From assembly GCA_002104905.1 (NCBI GenBank), contig MCFE01000623.1, positions 1-51,955 on the forward strand: a DNA stretch of 51,955 bases. Direction: 5' to 3'. Position 1 is the first letter of the stretch. The number at the start of each line of letters is the position of its first letter. Positions 9,794-21,479 of the stretch are shown one piece after another. The notes under the pieces were generated by a model that saw only the letters and a list, made by a program, of their open reading frames with translations, ran no database searches and had not been told where the DNA came from. Both the position numbers and the translations under genes were made by a program. This DNA is from Basidiobolus meristosporus CBS 931.73 (Eukaryota; Basidiobolomycota; Basidiobolomycetes; Basidiobolales; Basidiobolaceae).

Positions 9794-10147
9794 ATGAGTG
9801 GACTTTTGATCTGTGGACGCTACAACTTTTGTGTTGGCATAACCGTTCATCAAAGAAAGTAAATCGATCATCCTTCCTACATGACTGATAGCCAGTGGTT
9901 TTGCTTGTTCTGAAACTTCATTATTGCTTATTAACACTTTGCTTTCTTATTCTGTCTGATGAGGAACGCCTTGATTTCTCCTTCACCGCTCGATTCCCTT
10001 AGCACTGAGCACTATCTCCTGATTCACCCTTTCTTAAATGGGAATAAGACTTGGCATGCTATGCAGCAATTATCCTATTTTTGTTCTGTGCTGGTTTCAT
10101 TAGGCTCTCGTTACAAATCAATTATTAAAACAACTGTTTGACTTGTC

Positions 10148-10360
10148 ATGACCTTCTATGTCCTTACCACAGTGTGTATTTTGGCCCAACTGGCCACCAC
10201 AGCCAGCATCGAATCCACCAAGAGGTGTGCAACTTCTCACAGCAGCGAGGCGTGGCGTATGCTTAGAAAGCCCAGCATGGCCGCGTCGGGGAAACTGGAA
10301 ACCTGGTTGAGGCGGAGGGAATCATCTATTTTGGGATTGGCCCTAAGCTCCATATATTGA
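10148..10360 (+). CDS. Possible small secreted peptide (70 aa)
   Basis: ATG-initiated frame of 70 codons beginning MTFYVLTTVCILAQLATTAS, which has the look of a signal peptide with an alanine-rich cleavage region. The rest is basic and Ser-rich with a single Cys. There is no TATA box at a standard distance and no recognised family. A chance ORF is a real alternative. Confidence 0.25.
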   Translation: MTFYVLTTVCILAQLATTASIESTKRCATSHSSEAWRMLRKPSMAASGKLETWLRRRESSILGLALSSIY

Positions 10361-10364
10361 ATCT

Positions 10365-11970
10365 GTGCCATCGCACCATGTATGCGTCAACAGCAGGTAT
10401 TTCATATCACATGAATGGACCAAGGGTGGAATGATGTAGCGTTGTACAATTATGGAGCGCATTGTTTGGAAAGTTTTGAAGTAATTAAACATGAAGTTAT
10501 ATGGAGTGAGGATTCATATTATCAGCACTGAGGACTAGCGTTGCATAAAAAAGAGAATCGTGCATGTTTCATCGGGAAAATGGACGGGTCTAGATTCCTT
10601 TGTTTTCGTATTGGTTTCTTATTCCTATTACTAGATTGTCTCAGCGACCCACTTCCTCCATTCTACCGTGTACATCCACAGGAATATTCTGTTATTCTAT
10701 GTTGCGCAAATTCCGTGACCATTATTCTGCTTTGAATGTTGGCAGTGGCATTGCTGGGCAATTCTGCTTGGACTCAACATGACTAGATGTAGATGGGCCT
10801 TACGTTCTCCTGCATTACATGCGGAGAGGATGGTGTAGTCAGATGGTTTGGCTAGTGATGAAAATCGTTTCCTGCATTCCTAGAATCATCACCAGCAGCT
10901 TTCAGGTTAAATTTGAGCCACGCCGGAATTAGCGAAAAAAGGACAATGGTGATCCTTTGCTGAGGTTGCTATTTAGCAAGATCTAAAGTGTGGAACTCCG
11001 CCTATCATCAGTCGTTCGCTTGTTTTACTAGCATGTGGGCTAGCTTATGGTTGAAGCTGAATCATGGATCTATCATATCGTTCTCCTACCTCAAGGAGCT
11101 CAGATAGAAGTAAAGTGTTCTGGCGGGGTCAAGTCTTCTGCACCGGCCAAGAAACTGCACATGTTTTGGCCAGATTCAATTTGTAACCCTTCTAATCCGA
11201 GATTCAATTGCAGCCTCTATCCAAGATTCATTGTAGCCCTTCCAATCCACCCCTATACATCGCTGATGAATGGCTTCGTTTCTTTGTAACACTGATCATA
11301 TTATCTATGTCAGACTCCATCCCGCTTTAGCCTAAAACCTTGGATTACTCGATCAGACTCAGTGCCATCTCCTATTCTATCACTATACACATGTACATTT
11401 ATGGTTCAGATGAAGCTTAGTCATCACTGGGCCTGGGGGCTAGAGACATGTACACACAGCCAAAGGGGAAAAGTTGATGTTGTTCTCCCAGCACCCAGTC
11501 GCACAAACAACAAGAGTGGGTTGACAAGTCACGTAGCAAACCCCGCCATAACCCTAGCCCTGAGCCGCGACACTGGCTAGCTATATAACAGCCATGTATA
11601 CCTGTCAAGGTGGTGAAATGAAGTCGCCCTGAAACATGCATGCAATAGACCATATCCAATCCTCAATTATAGAGTAAACCAGGAATCTAGTCATTTGGAC
11701 AACTTTACATATATAAGTGACCTGGATGTCTGGCAGCATGAGACAACCTTCCACATCATACTTAGGATTGCTCGCTTGATGGGAGCGAATCTCATTAGCA
11801 ATCCTCCGCCATTCCTCAAGTATTCCTCACAAATCATAGCCAGATAGATCAAGAAACAAATTAATAGACATTCCCTTATCATCTACAGCAATCAGATCAG
11901 GAGATGCCTCAGTACCCTTGGTATTCTTGATTTGTCCATTTTCATTACGTGACCGTTGAGTATGCGAGTA
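10365..11970. other. Intergenic; no convincing gene
   Basis: Only short frames without domains, on either strand. No tRNA-like fold or repeat was noticed. Near 11953-11976 there is a short direct repeat (GAGTATGC, about three units) just before the TATA box of the next gene. Confidence 0.45.
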
Positions 11971-11976
11971 TGCGAG

Positions 11977-11983
11977 TATAAAT
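11977..11983 (+). promoter_or_regulatory. TATA box of the ubiquitin-AN1 gene
   Basis: TATAAAT, 52 nt before the ATG at 12035. Confidence 0.5.
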
Positions 11984-11986
11984 TAG

Positions 11987-12481
<495 letters not shown>

Positions 12482-12489
12482 CTGCATCA

Positions 12490-13225
12490 TCACCAGTCCA
12501 TAGATCAGCTAGGACGTATCCAACTCTATCGTCTCGCCGATATTCAGCCACTATTCTGACCCTTCTACTCAGCATTCCATTGTTTGAATAGAGTTTTGAA
12601 GAATCCAGTCATTGAGAACTACCCGACCCCACTTATAATGATTCGAACCTGTCCTTTTTGCTTGCCATGTAATGGTACCAGCGTTCCAACTCCCCCTCCC
12701 CAAAGCTATAATGGCAGCTCTTATGCAGTAATCTCCGAAAGTATATTTATAAGGCTCTGTACCACAGCAATTTGTACATTTCAAGTTGGACGTTTGATTA
12801 TAAACCGTCCCGCAATGGTAATGGCTTAGCTAATAACCATGGGATGGGTGATGGCATTTGTCAATGTGGTCTATTGGTTGCGAGCTTATATCTGTGTGAC
12901 TGTTCCTTTGGAATAAGTGATATGCGAGTCATGGTTAGCTATGTAGTTTATACACGTATCAGTATTATTATTATCATCATCATTACTTCAGGTCGTTCAT
13001 GATTAAATTACAAAGGAGCAGAACACTTTAGGTTGGGGAGCAACCAAGGGAAATATTGAGCGATGTTACATAGATAGGCTCATCACAGGTAATGTATCAT
13101 ATTATGCTAATATATAGGCGGTACAGCGTATCGACTTCACACAAAACTTTGAGGGGTGGTGAACGTGAATAGTGCCCGTGAAAAGTGGGAGTAGGACCCG
13201 AAAGAAAATACATAAGAAAGGGGGA
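12490..13225. other. Intergenic; ATT/ATC microsatellite
   Basis: No gene recognised. A trinucleotide run (ATT)n(ATC)n lies at about 12964-12985. Confidence 0.5.
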
Positions 13226-13229
13226 ACAT

Positions 13230-14131
13230 TTAGCAGCAACCATATCGTTTGGAAGGAGCGTCGGAAGGTAATTGAAAAGTGTTGTTATTACTTGCCTCTC
13301 CATCGCCGAACATGTCGAATTCCATTTGCGGGATTTTCACCATCTTCGCAATATAGCTAAATGCTTGCTCCACGTTGGTGCCTTCTTTAGCACTAGCTTC
13401 AAAACATGGTATCTCCATGGATTTTCCGCTGTGGCGCAAAGCAAACGCCTTGGCCTGTCTCCGTGATACCACCCGCTCGTCAATGTCGATTTTGTTTCCA
13501 ATCATGACGAACGGGAATTCCGTTGGATCTGCCACCCCCGCCTGTTTTAGAAATTCTGCCCGCCAGCGCTCCAGGTGCTCAAAGGTAAGATAGTTGTTGA
13601 CATCATAAACCAGCACACAAGCATCGGCGCCCCTGTAGAATGCCACCCCTAAAGATTGAAACCGCTCCTGACCTGTGGAGAGGCGAGGCGTTAGTCTCTC
13701 ATACAACCACCGAAATGGTTTGGAACGCGATGTATAGAAGTTCTCACCTGCAGTGTCCCATATCTGCAACATGATTCTTTTTCCATCTACGTGAATCTCT
13801 TTGGCAATGAAATCAGCACCTATGGTGGCTTTGTATGCGTTGGTAAAACGTTTGTGTATAAACTAGAAAAACGTTGGCGTAAGTAAGTTCGTATATTGAA
13901 CAGTCTCTGAAGACTGGATTAGTTACTCCGAGTTGGATGAGTGTGTGAAGAAATACCAACTTGATTACGTAGAGAAGTCTGAGGGAGAGCAGCGGAGGTT
14001 CACGATATTCAAAAGGAGAGCATTCAAAATTTAGTCCCGTTGCACCAGAATATGTAGGGATATACAGTAGTACTAACTTTGCCAACTCCACCATCCCCAA
14101 TCAAAACAACTTTCAATATCTCTTTGGCCAT
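13230..14131 (-). CDS. YPT7: RAB7/YPT7 small GTPase
   Basis: Four exons: 14078-14131, 13961-13978 (only 18 nt), 13748-13862, 13230-13672; introns 99, 98 and 75 bp with GTTAGT, GTTGGT and GTGAGA donors. The joined protein has the P-loop GDGGVGKTS, switch [10 protein letters not shown], switch [19 protein letters not shown], and SAKEG guanine-binding motifs, and ends in CC for double geranylgeranylation. ATIGADF and FYRGAD(A/C)CVLVYDV are typical of Rab7. Rab7 directs traffic to late endosomes and vacuoles and vacuole fusion. The 18-nt micro-exon encodes TSLRNQ, completing the P-loop. Confidence is high for family and exon structure. Confidence 0.93.
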
Positions 14132-14134
14132 ACT

Positions 14135-14745
14135 CGAGCGAGGTTCTATTGCACGTCTAATAGTAAGGAGAAAGGGTTTTCTTAAGGACTGTAAGTGTAC
14201 GTGAGGTGTGTTGTTGGGTAAATGCTTGTTGAATTTTCTTAGTAGTAGTGCAGAGAAAAGATACGAATATCATGAAGCAAGCAAGGAGAAATATAAATTA
14301 GGGGCGATAAATAATGAAGGGCTTATAGTGAGGATACGTGTTGAAAGGACGATAGTTGCGTACATGGATTGGACTAACCGTGGAAATCGGGGTACCTGAT
14401 CAGGGTTAGGGTTGCAGCTGGACCTCATAATCAGAGGTGATCGTACAATGTGTAATACAGCACTTCAACTCACATAAGAACTCATAAATTCCACGTCACA
14501 AAAGTGGGCCTTTACAAATGAAAGTGAGTGTTGAACAGATGCCCTTTGTGTGCAAAGCTTAGGACCTCCACTGCCCTGAGGAGTTAGGATAATATTGGTC
14601 ATCTCACCCACTCTTCAAAGGATATGGTTTGAATATGGCTTTTAGCATTCTAGAATAAAAGTGCAGGAATATTTACTGGCAAAAATATGTAAACACCAAA
14701 AAGATTACTGGTATAAGGTGACTTGGTTTACAGAATGGTTGGCTC
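14135..14745. other. Intergenic, no gene seen
   Basis: 5' region of RAB7 and 3' region of the next minus-strand gene. A telomere-like AGGGTTAGGGTT sits near 14402. No coding evidence. Confidence 0.5.
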
Positions 14746-14750
14746 TTGAT

Positions 14751-15530
14751 TCATTTTTCAGCCTCACCTACATGCCTGATCTGTTGCTGATGTAGCTTGA
14801 CCTGTTCTCTAAACTGTCTTCGGTAAATTCTACGTTGGATGGTTCCCACGCTGAAAACTATAAATCCAATGACAAAAACAACGGAATAGATGTAAAGGCC
14901 GATGGGTGTGGTCTGGATATCTGTCCCTTCGCCATATTGGCCAGGATCCAAAGTTGATGAGGATGGCTTTGGGAGTGGTAGAGAGGCTCGGAAGTATGGC
15001 CCAAATGGCTTAGTGTGCACACTTGAATCTATGGGCATATTGACAAAATCTAATGGCGAAGTTAGAGGGATGCTTTTTCCATCCCCAGGTGAAGAGTCCA
15101 TCACCAAGGTGTAGGACAAAGGGGCTGTGAGTTTGGACAGAGAGCCAGCCGAAGTCGTGCGCTGAGGGGAAAATTGGCCATTGAAAAGGTAGGAATCCGT
15201 TACGCTTGAGGGGCTAATGATGGGCAGGATTACATACCATCCACTCCTATATCTTTCCAAGGTCCAGTTCCCCCAGTATTCGTTGATCCTTGTGGTGAAA
15301 TCGCCAAAGATAAACTTCAGGCTCCATTTAGAGTTTGCAGTCGCTATTGGTAAGGCTATGGTCAGATTTCCACCGAATAGCCCACTTCTCTCGTCCACCC
15401 ACGCCACACTGTATTGAATTTGGAGCCCAAGAGGGTTTGTAGGCTTGTTGTCGGAATCTCTTTTGAAGTTGTGGGAAGATACACCACCTAACCAGACGAA
15501 AATGATGTTCCACTGCGAAAGAAACCTCAT
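14751..15530 (-). CDS. Type I membrane protein with CBM2-like ectodomain
   Basis: Intronless, 259 aa from ATG. Residues 1-19 are a signal peptide. Residues about 35-125 have the spacing of a family 2 carbohydrate-binding fold: a QIQYSV strand, then FGGNLTIALPI, a W-S-L-K-F-I-F-G strand, a second and third Trp (YWGNWTLERY), GWYVILPI and a final LFNGQFSP strand. This is similarity of pattern only, not a database match. A Ser/Pro-rich stalk follows, then one transmembrane helix (about 212-234) and a basic, Gln-rich tail. It would sit at the cell surface with a possible polysaccharide-binding face. It is divergent from the membrane protein at 16009; the two share a 478-bp promoter region. Confidence 0.6.
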   Translation of the reverse strand: MRFLSQWNIIFVWLGGVSSHNFKRDSDNKPTNPLGLQIQYSVAWVDERSGLFGGNLTIALPIATANSKWSLKFIFGDFTTRINEYWGNWTLERYRSGWYVILPIISPSSVTDSYLFNGQFSPQRTTSAGSLSKLTAPLSYTLVMDSSPGDGKSIPLTSPLDFVNMPIDSSVHTKPFGPYFRASLPLPKPSSSTLDPGQYGEGTDIQTTPIGLYIYSVVFVIGFIVFSVGTIQRRIYRRQFREQVKLHQQQIRHVGEAEK

Positions 15531-16008
15531 GTTAATACATCCAACAATCCAATATACAAATGTGGGCTTTGTAAAGAAACAAGGAACGAGAGCTGGATGG
15601 AAGTAAAAGGCGATGGGTGATGTTGGTAGATAACCGAGAGGTCAAACAATTGCAAACCTCAACCATGCAGGCATCTGCGGACAAACTCTGAGGTTGTCAC
15701 ATATCAGCTTATTGTCCTCAAGGACGTTTATCGGGATTTAGAGTTTGGCATTGCCTCAAACATCAATCATCAGTAAAAGATTAAAAGGGGAGGAATCAAT
15801 CAATATCCAGCAGAGTAATTCAAAGATTATCAACTGATACCCAATGAACTCTATCCACACATGCCTGTAGTGCAGAGCAGCATAGATATATCATGAAACA
15901 CGGATATGCATGATGTGTCTAGGTACATTGGTATTTATAGCCCGCAAGTGACCAGCCTTCCTCACCCATTCCACCTTTACCTTTCCCTTCTTTGCATTTT
16001 TGTACGAT
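15531..16008. promoter_or_regulatory. Shared divergent promoter region of two membrane-protein genes
   Basis: The ATGs at 15530 (-) and 16009 (+) are separated by 478 bp without coding sequence. TATTTATA at 15932-15939 is about 70 nt before the + start. A shared regulation is inferred from layout only. Confidence 0.4.
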
Positions 16009-17146
16009 ATGTTTGGGCAATTGGATAAATTATTTGTTCTTGTACTGGCATCACTAGGTAACTTTGGTATTTCTCTGAAGCTGGTCTCCTCTAATGACAC
16101 TTCAATGATTAGCCACTATCAGCGCAGAACCCTTGGTCGATATTCCATATACCTCGCTGGACTTGGCCATCGGTAGGACTCAAGGCAACGCCCAAAGAGT
16201 TGCTATCGCCATCGACCGCGTGGACAACCTTGTTGGGGATTATGGCGAACTTGTTGCCGCCAAGTTCAGCCATGTGATACTGGACTTTGAAATCACCAAG
16301 GACCAGGTAAGAGAGCCCAATTGAAGTTCCAATACCCGGCACTTGGCTAACGTCCTTTGTTTCACTACTAGATCAAACTAAACAATGTTCCCATTGAATA
16401 CGGAATCTCCAATCTCAAGGTATAGCGTTTGCCCAAAGCTACATATCCCCCCCCCACTTAGACTAAGCCCTTGCCAGTTGGAAGCAGCATTGGCCATCAC
16501 GCCTGAAGCGCTCACAATGTCACCTGACCAAGTTCTTGGAGCATTTGATCTGGGTATCATCGCTTTACAAATCACCGCTATCCGTGACAAGGTATACAAC
16601 TCCACCCTGAACCAAGAAGTGAGCAGAGTCACACTGGAAGAAATCATCACCGAAATCAATGGGTGCGAGATAGTCCAGACCAATATTAGTCAACAGATTA
16701 TTGATTTGGATGATGGCGGCAATGTCACCGGTTATCAGCCATCTGTACGAGGAGACCTCACAATTTCCCAACCACATATGCAGGAGGAATCAGGTGAGTC
16801 ACTAAACTTGCATACGCCCATTGAATCCCACTAAACTTTGGATATTCCAGCCACCTCCCAGAATCCTTGCAACTTCGCTTCTCTACGCAATCGCCTTCAG
16901 TCTTGGATACATGAAAACCCTGGGGCAGCCAGGCTTAGCGCGTTGGCAACCCTGACGATCAGCGGCATTTTTGCCTTCTTTGTCCTTCTGCCACTGTTGA
17001 TCTATCGTCGTTTACGTGAACGCAACGCGCTAAGATTTGTGTACGACGAAGAGTACACCAGAATTGCACAGTACGAGTCGGAGATGGAGGATGAGAAATT
17101 TGGTTCGTTTGAAGGAACAAATGAAGAACAGAAGTTGCTCAAGTAG
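16009..17146 (+). CDS. Type I transmembrane protein, unknown family
   Basis: Five exons: 16009-16057, 16128-16306, 16372-16419, 16478-16793, 16851-17146; introns 57-70 bp, phases consistent throughout. The protein starts with a signal peptide (MFGQLDKLFVLVLASL), followed by a luminal or extracellular region of about 225 residues rich in acidic and beta-branched residues. It then has one transmembrane helix (ALATLTISGIFAFFVLLPLL) directly followed by YRRLRER and a 40-residue acidic cytosolic tail. Two Cys lie in the ectodomain. I do not recognise the family. It is divergent from another type I membrane protein; a functional link is only suggested by position. Exon 3-4 joining relies on the TTGCCAG acceptor at 16477; nearer AG sites leave the frame. 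Confidence 0.75.
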
Positions 17147-17149
17147 GAA

Positions 17150-18195
17150 AGCAAGTTTAATTGCTACGGAATATCATTGACCTACCCACTGTGTATCGTG
17201 TATCGTGTATCGTATATTGTACCCTATTTTCATTTAACAAAGTATTGGGGAGAATTAATCGAAATGCCTGATTGAGATAAAGAGATCATTCTATTTCTTG
17301 GAAGTACAGATCGTTGTTGCACCACCAAGCCCTCATGTCCGGACTGAGATTTAATTGAGATGTCTCACGTCCTCCACTTTCCCAATCGATTAATCATTTC
17401 CTTGATTCCTTCTACATGCACCCTGGGTCACATCGCAGATCATATGAAGCTCAGGTGGTTCAATTCCTTCCTTGCGTCATAATGTTTCAGACTCCCAATG
17501 AGATCGTCTAAATATAGCTATGGCATGCTGGGATCGCATTTTTTATCACTAGTGTCACCATGTGAATAGTTGACAACTCTTCATCTGTCTGTGACGAAGT
17601 GCGCAATCGGTCGGGCGGGTTATAAGCTTACATCGCAATGTCTGCTCGGTTTGGACATGCACTCCGGTAAGTATCCCCATCGCAGTGGAGAAAGACATCA
17701 ATCAAACGAACAATTAGTACATCGTTCCAGACCTGTATCTCCGCAACACGTCAGTGTTGAGTCAGCCAGAGCGATTGTCTTACATGCCAGGATTAATAAG
17801 GAATCATGAGGCAATTGTCAATCCTTCACATTTGTGCAGATGAGGCCAAGAACACCTCCATAGCTCACGGGCGGAGAGAGGGAAATCAATCACCAGTGCA
17901 TAGATGAGACTGACATAATGCTGCACGTGGAATTGCTTCGACATGCGTGAACGAAACCATGATGTACAGAAGCTTCAGAACTTGCACTTTGAAGGAACCA
18001 ATTTAGCTATTCTGATTAAGGTTAGCTGAAATCGAGGTGTGGAGCCGAGCTATGATTCGCTTGGTTTTCATCCCCAGCATACCAGAGAAAGGCTCATGTA
18101 ACGACAACTCGTCACCGTTCTACATAATGATGTTACCCGCCGATGAGTACAGCTACCATAAGTAGAGAATGACCGAATCTGCTCCCATCACAAAT
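17150..18195. other. Intergenic, no convincing gene
   Basis: Short GTATC tandem (GTATCGT repeated) near 17191-17215. A B-box-like GGTTCAATTCC at 17456 has no tRNA around it. No domain-bearing frame. Confidence 0.45.
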
Positions 18196-18200
18196 CCTGC

Positions 18201-18208
18201 TATAAATA
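18201..18208 (+). promoter_or_regulatory. TATA box of the small paralogous gene A
   Basis: TATAAATA, 47 nt before the ATG at 18248. Confidence 0.45.
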
Positions 18209-18247
18209 GTCCCCTCTTGGGATGGAAATACGCATATATTGTGAATT

Positions 18248-18508
18248 ATGGTTTGTCTATCGTGCTTCAAACTCCCTGCCAACAACTACCAGCTACTGGC
18301 AACTTCGGAAGCAGAAGTCACAAAGTCCAAGCGTTACACCATTACTCCACCACCTAGAAGGGATTCTCTTCATCAAAGGGCGCGATTGCTTTACAAGTGC
18401 AACTCGGACGGCACCCTACAAGATCGAGACAGCATACCACGATTTGAACAAATGCTACAGAACAATGATGTTGTGCGGATTAGAATCACGCCGGCCATTG
18501 CAATTTAA
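18248..18508 (+). CDS. Small protein A of a paralogous pair, unknown function
   Basis: ATG frame of 86 aa after a TATA box. N-terminus MVCLSC, a Pro/Arg segment TPPPRRDSL in the middle, and a C-terminal block DSIPRFEQMLQNNDVVRI followed by RITPAIAI at the very end. A second gene 0.7 kb away on the other strand encodes a related protein: M-x-C-x-x-C start, PPR.(D/S)SL, (Y/S).C, a PRFE(Q/E)MLQN block and VRI-T-(L/I)TP-(A/T)-(I/V)A-(I/M) at the C-terminus. Similarity between the two, with divergence in between, is the main evidence that both are real. There is no signal peptide or membrane helix. Function unknown. The first 20 residues are least certain. Confidence 0.55.
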   Translation: MVCLSCFKLPANNYQLLATSEAEVTKSKRYTITPPPRRDSLHQRARLLYKCNSDGTLQDRDSIPRFEQMLQNNDVVRIRITPAIAI

Positions 18509-18509
18509 T

Positions 18510-19170
18510 GATTCCCATCACCTGTGAAGATCACCAGGCATGAATACTTGACCTCGAACCCGGCTTCCACCGCGATGCAGGCGCGGCATAGCGACCGTTG
18601 GCCGCCGCACCTATCGACTAGATCCTAATGAGGATGTAGCTCGCATGAGCAGTTCGCTCCTACGCACCTTGGATTACAATTTATAATTTAACCCCATCTA
18701 GTAGCCAAACTAATTCACTAAAACAAAGATCAACCCATAGTATCGGCAGCCCGAACACAATAAAAACCAGTTGCCAAAATTTGACACCCTCCCCCCAAAA
18801 AGTCGTCCACAGTCCAAAAAAGACCACCAACAGTCTCTTGTTTAACCAGGTTCCGAGCCATCCTTCCCTTGGGATTGAAATTATGGGCGTCGTACCTGCT
18901 GTTGGTGCTACTTCCCTAGTATTGATGAGTACCCATAGTCTGTGCCCCAAGTCGACTTGTTTCATACACGCAACTTGGGGGCGGTGATAGTATTGTGATC
19001 AGTGGTTAAGGTTTACACACATTCTATTACATATTTATTGGTGGCGGGATTTAGGATATCGGTACATGCGGATTAGTGGTGCTCTATGTATTATATAATA
19101 TCTATTATGTTAACATGACAATATCAAACGGTCATTGAATTCTATGTGGCCTCGAGACTGATGGCTTTGC
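18510..19170. other. Spacer between the two small paralogous genes
   Basis: The paralogs converge here. A 94-codon minus-strand ATG frame at 18681-18965 is Trp/Phe-rich with two hydrophobic stretches but has no support; not called. Confidence 0.4.
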
Positions 19171-19175
19171 GTTTG

Positions 19176-19421
19176 TTACATGGCGACGGTGGGGGTCAGT
19201 GTGATGCGAACGATGATGTCGTTTTGAAGCATCTCCTCGAACCGTGGAAGGTTGGATCGATTCTGGATGGCCCCTCTCCTATCGCAGCTGTAAGGCAGTG
19301 CTGATGCGTGAACCAAGGAGGAGTTTCTTGGTGGGGATTTCTTTGTACAGAAGGGTTGTGGCTCATTGGACTCTAGTGGTTGATACTTGGAGGTATCGTT
19401 TGTGCATGGAATGCAAAGCAT
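19176..19421 (-). CDS. Small protein B of a paralogous pair, unknown function
   Basis: ATG frame of 81 aa on the minus strand, starting MLCIPC and ending LTPTVAM. It shares with the 18248 protein the N-terminal C-x-x-C pair, the PPR(N/R).SL motif, a central Cys, and the near-identical C-terminal block LPRFEEMLQND-IVRI. Lengths (81 and 86) and the position of all shared blocks agree. The pair is tail to tail, which fits an inverted duplication followed by divergence. No domain name can be given. Confidence 0.55.
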   Translation of the reverse strand: MLCIPCTNDTSKYQPLESNEPQPFCTKKSPPRNSSLVHASALPYSCDRRGAIQNRSNLPRFEEMLQNDIIVRITLTPTVAM

Positions 19422-19424
19422 CGT

Positions 19425-21475
19425 AGTGTGTTATGCAATATGATGAGTGAAAAGCCTTGATTCGTACTGGACGACCGTTGATGTTCCCTCATTATATATT
19501 CCTTCTGCAACACCAAAAAAGGAACCCGTGCCAAATAACCATGCGATCGCAATTGGACAGAATGCCCATGATCGGACCTATAGGCCCCCAGTCTCCCTGG
19601 GTGGACACAAAATTCATTCCACGCATGGCGATTGGTACTGTGATAAAAGGCCAAATGATTGCTCCTCGACCAAATCAAGAAAAAGTTCACATTCCGTGTA
19701 ACCGATATCGCCGGCTCAGGGGAAAACATGTACCAAGGGGGGATGCAGAAAAAAATGAGCTAAATATCGGTTTAAATTGCCATGCCCTTATATGGTGGGA
19801 ACAATCTCACTAATGATGGGGATCGCTCCAATTAGGATGATTGTTCTGGCTGAGTGGGATGAAAAGAAGCATTCCCTGCTGCAGAAGACGCACCATCCTC
19901 GTCAAAATGATGCGGAACCCGAGCTGGGATCATTACATCCAGGTTGGGAATGGTTGATTGGTTACCGCTCAACGTGGTCTTCTCAACACTGGGATAGGAG
20001 ATCAGTATCTCCGCAATTTTTGCACGCGCGGTCGATGGACACTTCTGTAGAGAAGTTCCATTATTAGTTAGTCAGCGTGAACTCGAGTGGGATTCTCTCA
20101 TTCCGGGCGATCGATAGTACGGCACCCAATTAGTTCTCATACTTCCCATATGTGGCCACCTCATCAACCAATCCACCGACTTTGGGTAAATGCGTCATAA
20201 ATTCGACCATATTCATGTTGAGTTTGCCCATGGGTTAAAATAAAAGCGGAATCCCTTCCTCTTTTGGCTTCTGATGCTTGACGGGTAATGAGAAAGATGA
20301 AGGTGGGTTGATAGCAGATATGATCATTCAGATAGTATAGAAATGGCGTCCATATACTCGAGATCTTTATACCTATGACACCTAAACCCCACTACGCCTA
20401 TGCATATGCAGATACTCCCGAGATTGTAGAGACTGGTTAATTTCTTGAGGTCTTTTGGAGGCTTCGTCTTAGCTGACCGAGATCGAATAAACGAGTTGTT
20501 CATAATTTACCATACGCACCTGGTTTATGCTTACTCCAGAATTGACCAAACAACCCAACTACTCTCGAGTAGTGAAGTTCCCAGAAATCTTCCATCACCC
20601 AAGGTTAACATCCAAATACCGGTTAGCAGTCCTTCGAAAACCATAGTCTTCAGGTATTGACTTGGTCAGGTGGGATACTTGATTCGTTTGCTGGAAGTGT
20701 CACCACTAGGTTTTACTTGCATCGTCTAGATGCATTGGGGATTTGGAAATGATCTGGATTTACTATAATGTAGCATTCAAAGTTCTAATCATTAGCCATG
20801 TATGCATGTCACCTCAATAAACGCAAGAATGGCGTTTTCTTGGATCTTTGACTAGTAGCTGGTGATTTTGGTATGCCCATAACTTGCCAGTTGTATTGAG
20901 AGCCTGGAAGTAAACAGATTTAAATTCAAAGATTTGGTGGCCAATGTACAGACTTGCTTCAGCTTTACAAACCTTGGTTTCACATAGCTGAAAGCATTGC
21001 AGGATCTTACCTAGCATGGGAAGTGATTCGAAGAGTCTGTATCTCTGCATAATGCTCGTCTGTTAACGAGTTCATACTATAAAGAATGTACTTGAAAGTT
21101 GGAAATCTTCCAGAGCATGACTTGGCAAATGCTATTCAAGAGAAATACCAAGTGAATGGTCCATAGCTCAGCAATTAGTTAAACTACATCAAAAGGATGA
21201 GCAAAGTAACTCCAACACAAAATGATCACACCAGCAGAATACTTTCATAATATCAGGTGAATTCTAAGCTTTCAGAATTGGCAGCTCTTAATATCTCAGG
21301 TACTAGCTGCTGAGCAAACAAGCAGACATATTTTCCATGAGGAGACTAGGCCCACTAGTACTCATATCCAGACAAAAATTGCTCATTAAGATCATAATAC
21401 TGCATGTAGTTTTATACTTGATTATACCATGAGAGGTTGAGATGTATTAAAGATGTCTGGAAGAGCATCTTAAAT
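19425..21475. other. Gene-poor region with ambiguous coding traces
   Basis: On the minus strand an ATG at 20231 opens a Met-rich frame of about 33 codons, followed by a GTATGAG donor, a TGACTAACTAA branch-like site and a TCTCTACAG acceptor near 20055. The best open frame after it (to about 19840) does not join in phase with that donor, so no model is called. Several hydrophobic frames at 19450-19850 overlap on both strands. An ATG frame at 20814-21050 (-) has no recognised family. Confidence 0.35.
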
Positions 21476-21479
21476 ATGC

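Noticed and set aside
16385-16477. Start of the membrane-protein exon 4 at an ATG inside exon 3
   Set aside because: It is in another frame from exon 3 and reads through intron 3; the spliced model keeps phase at all junctions.
17440-17480. tRNA gene at the GGTTCAATTCC B-box-like motif
   Set aside because: No A box, anticodon arm or pairing acceptor arm around it.
18681-18965. 94-codon Trp-rich membrane-like protein on minus
   Set aside because: No homolog recognised, no promoter motif, overlaps simple low-complexity sequence.
19457-19813. 118-codon frames on both strands
   Set aside because: Mutually overlapping frames without family resemblance; one is on each strand and none is splice-supported.
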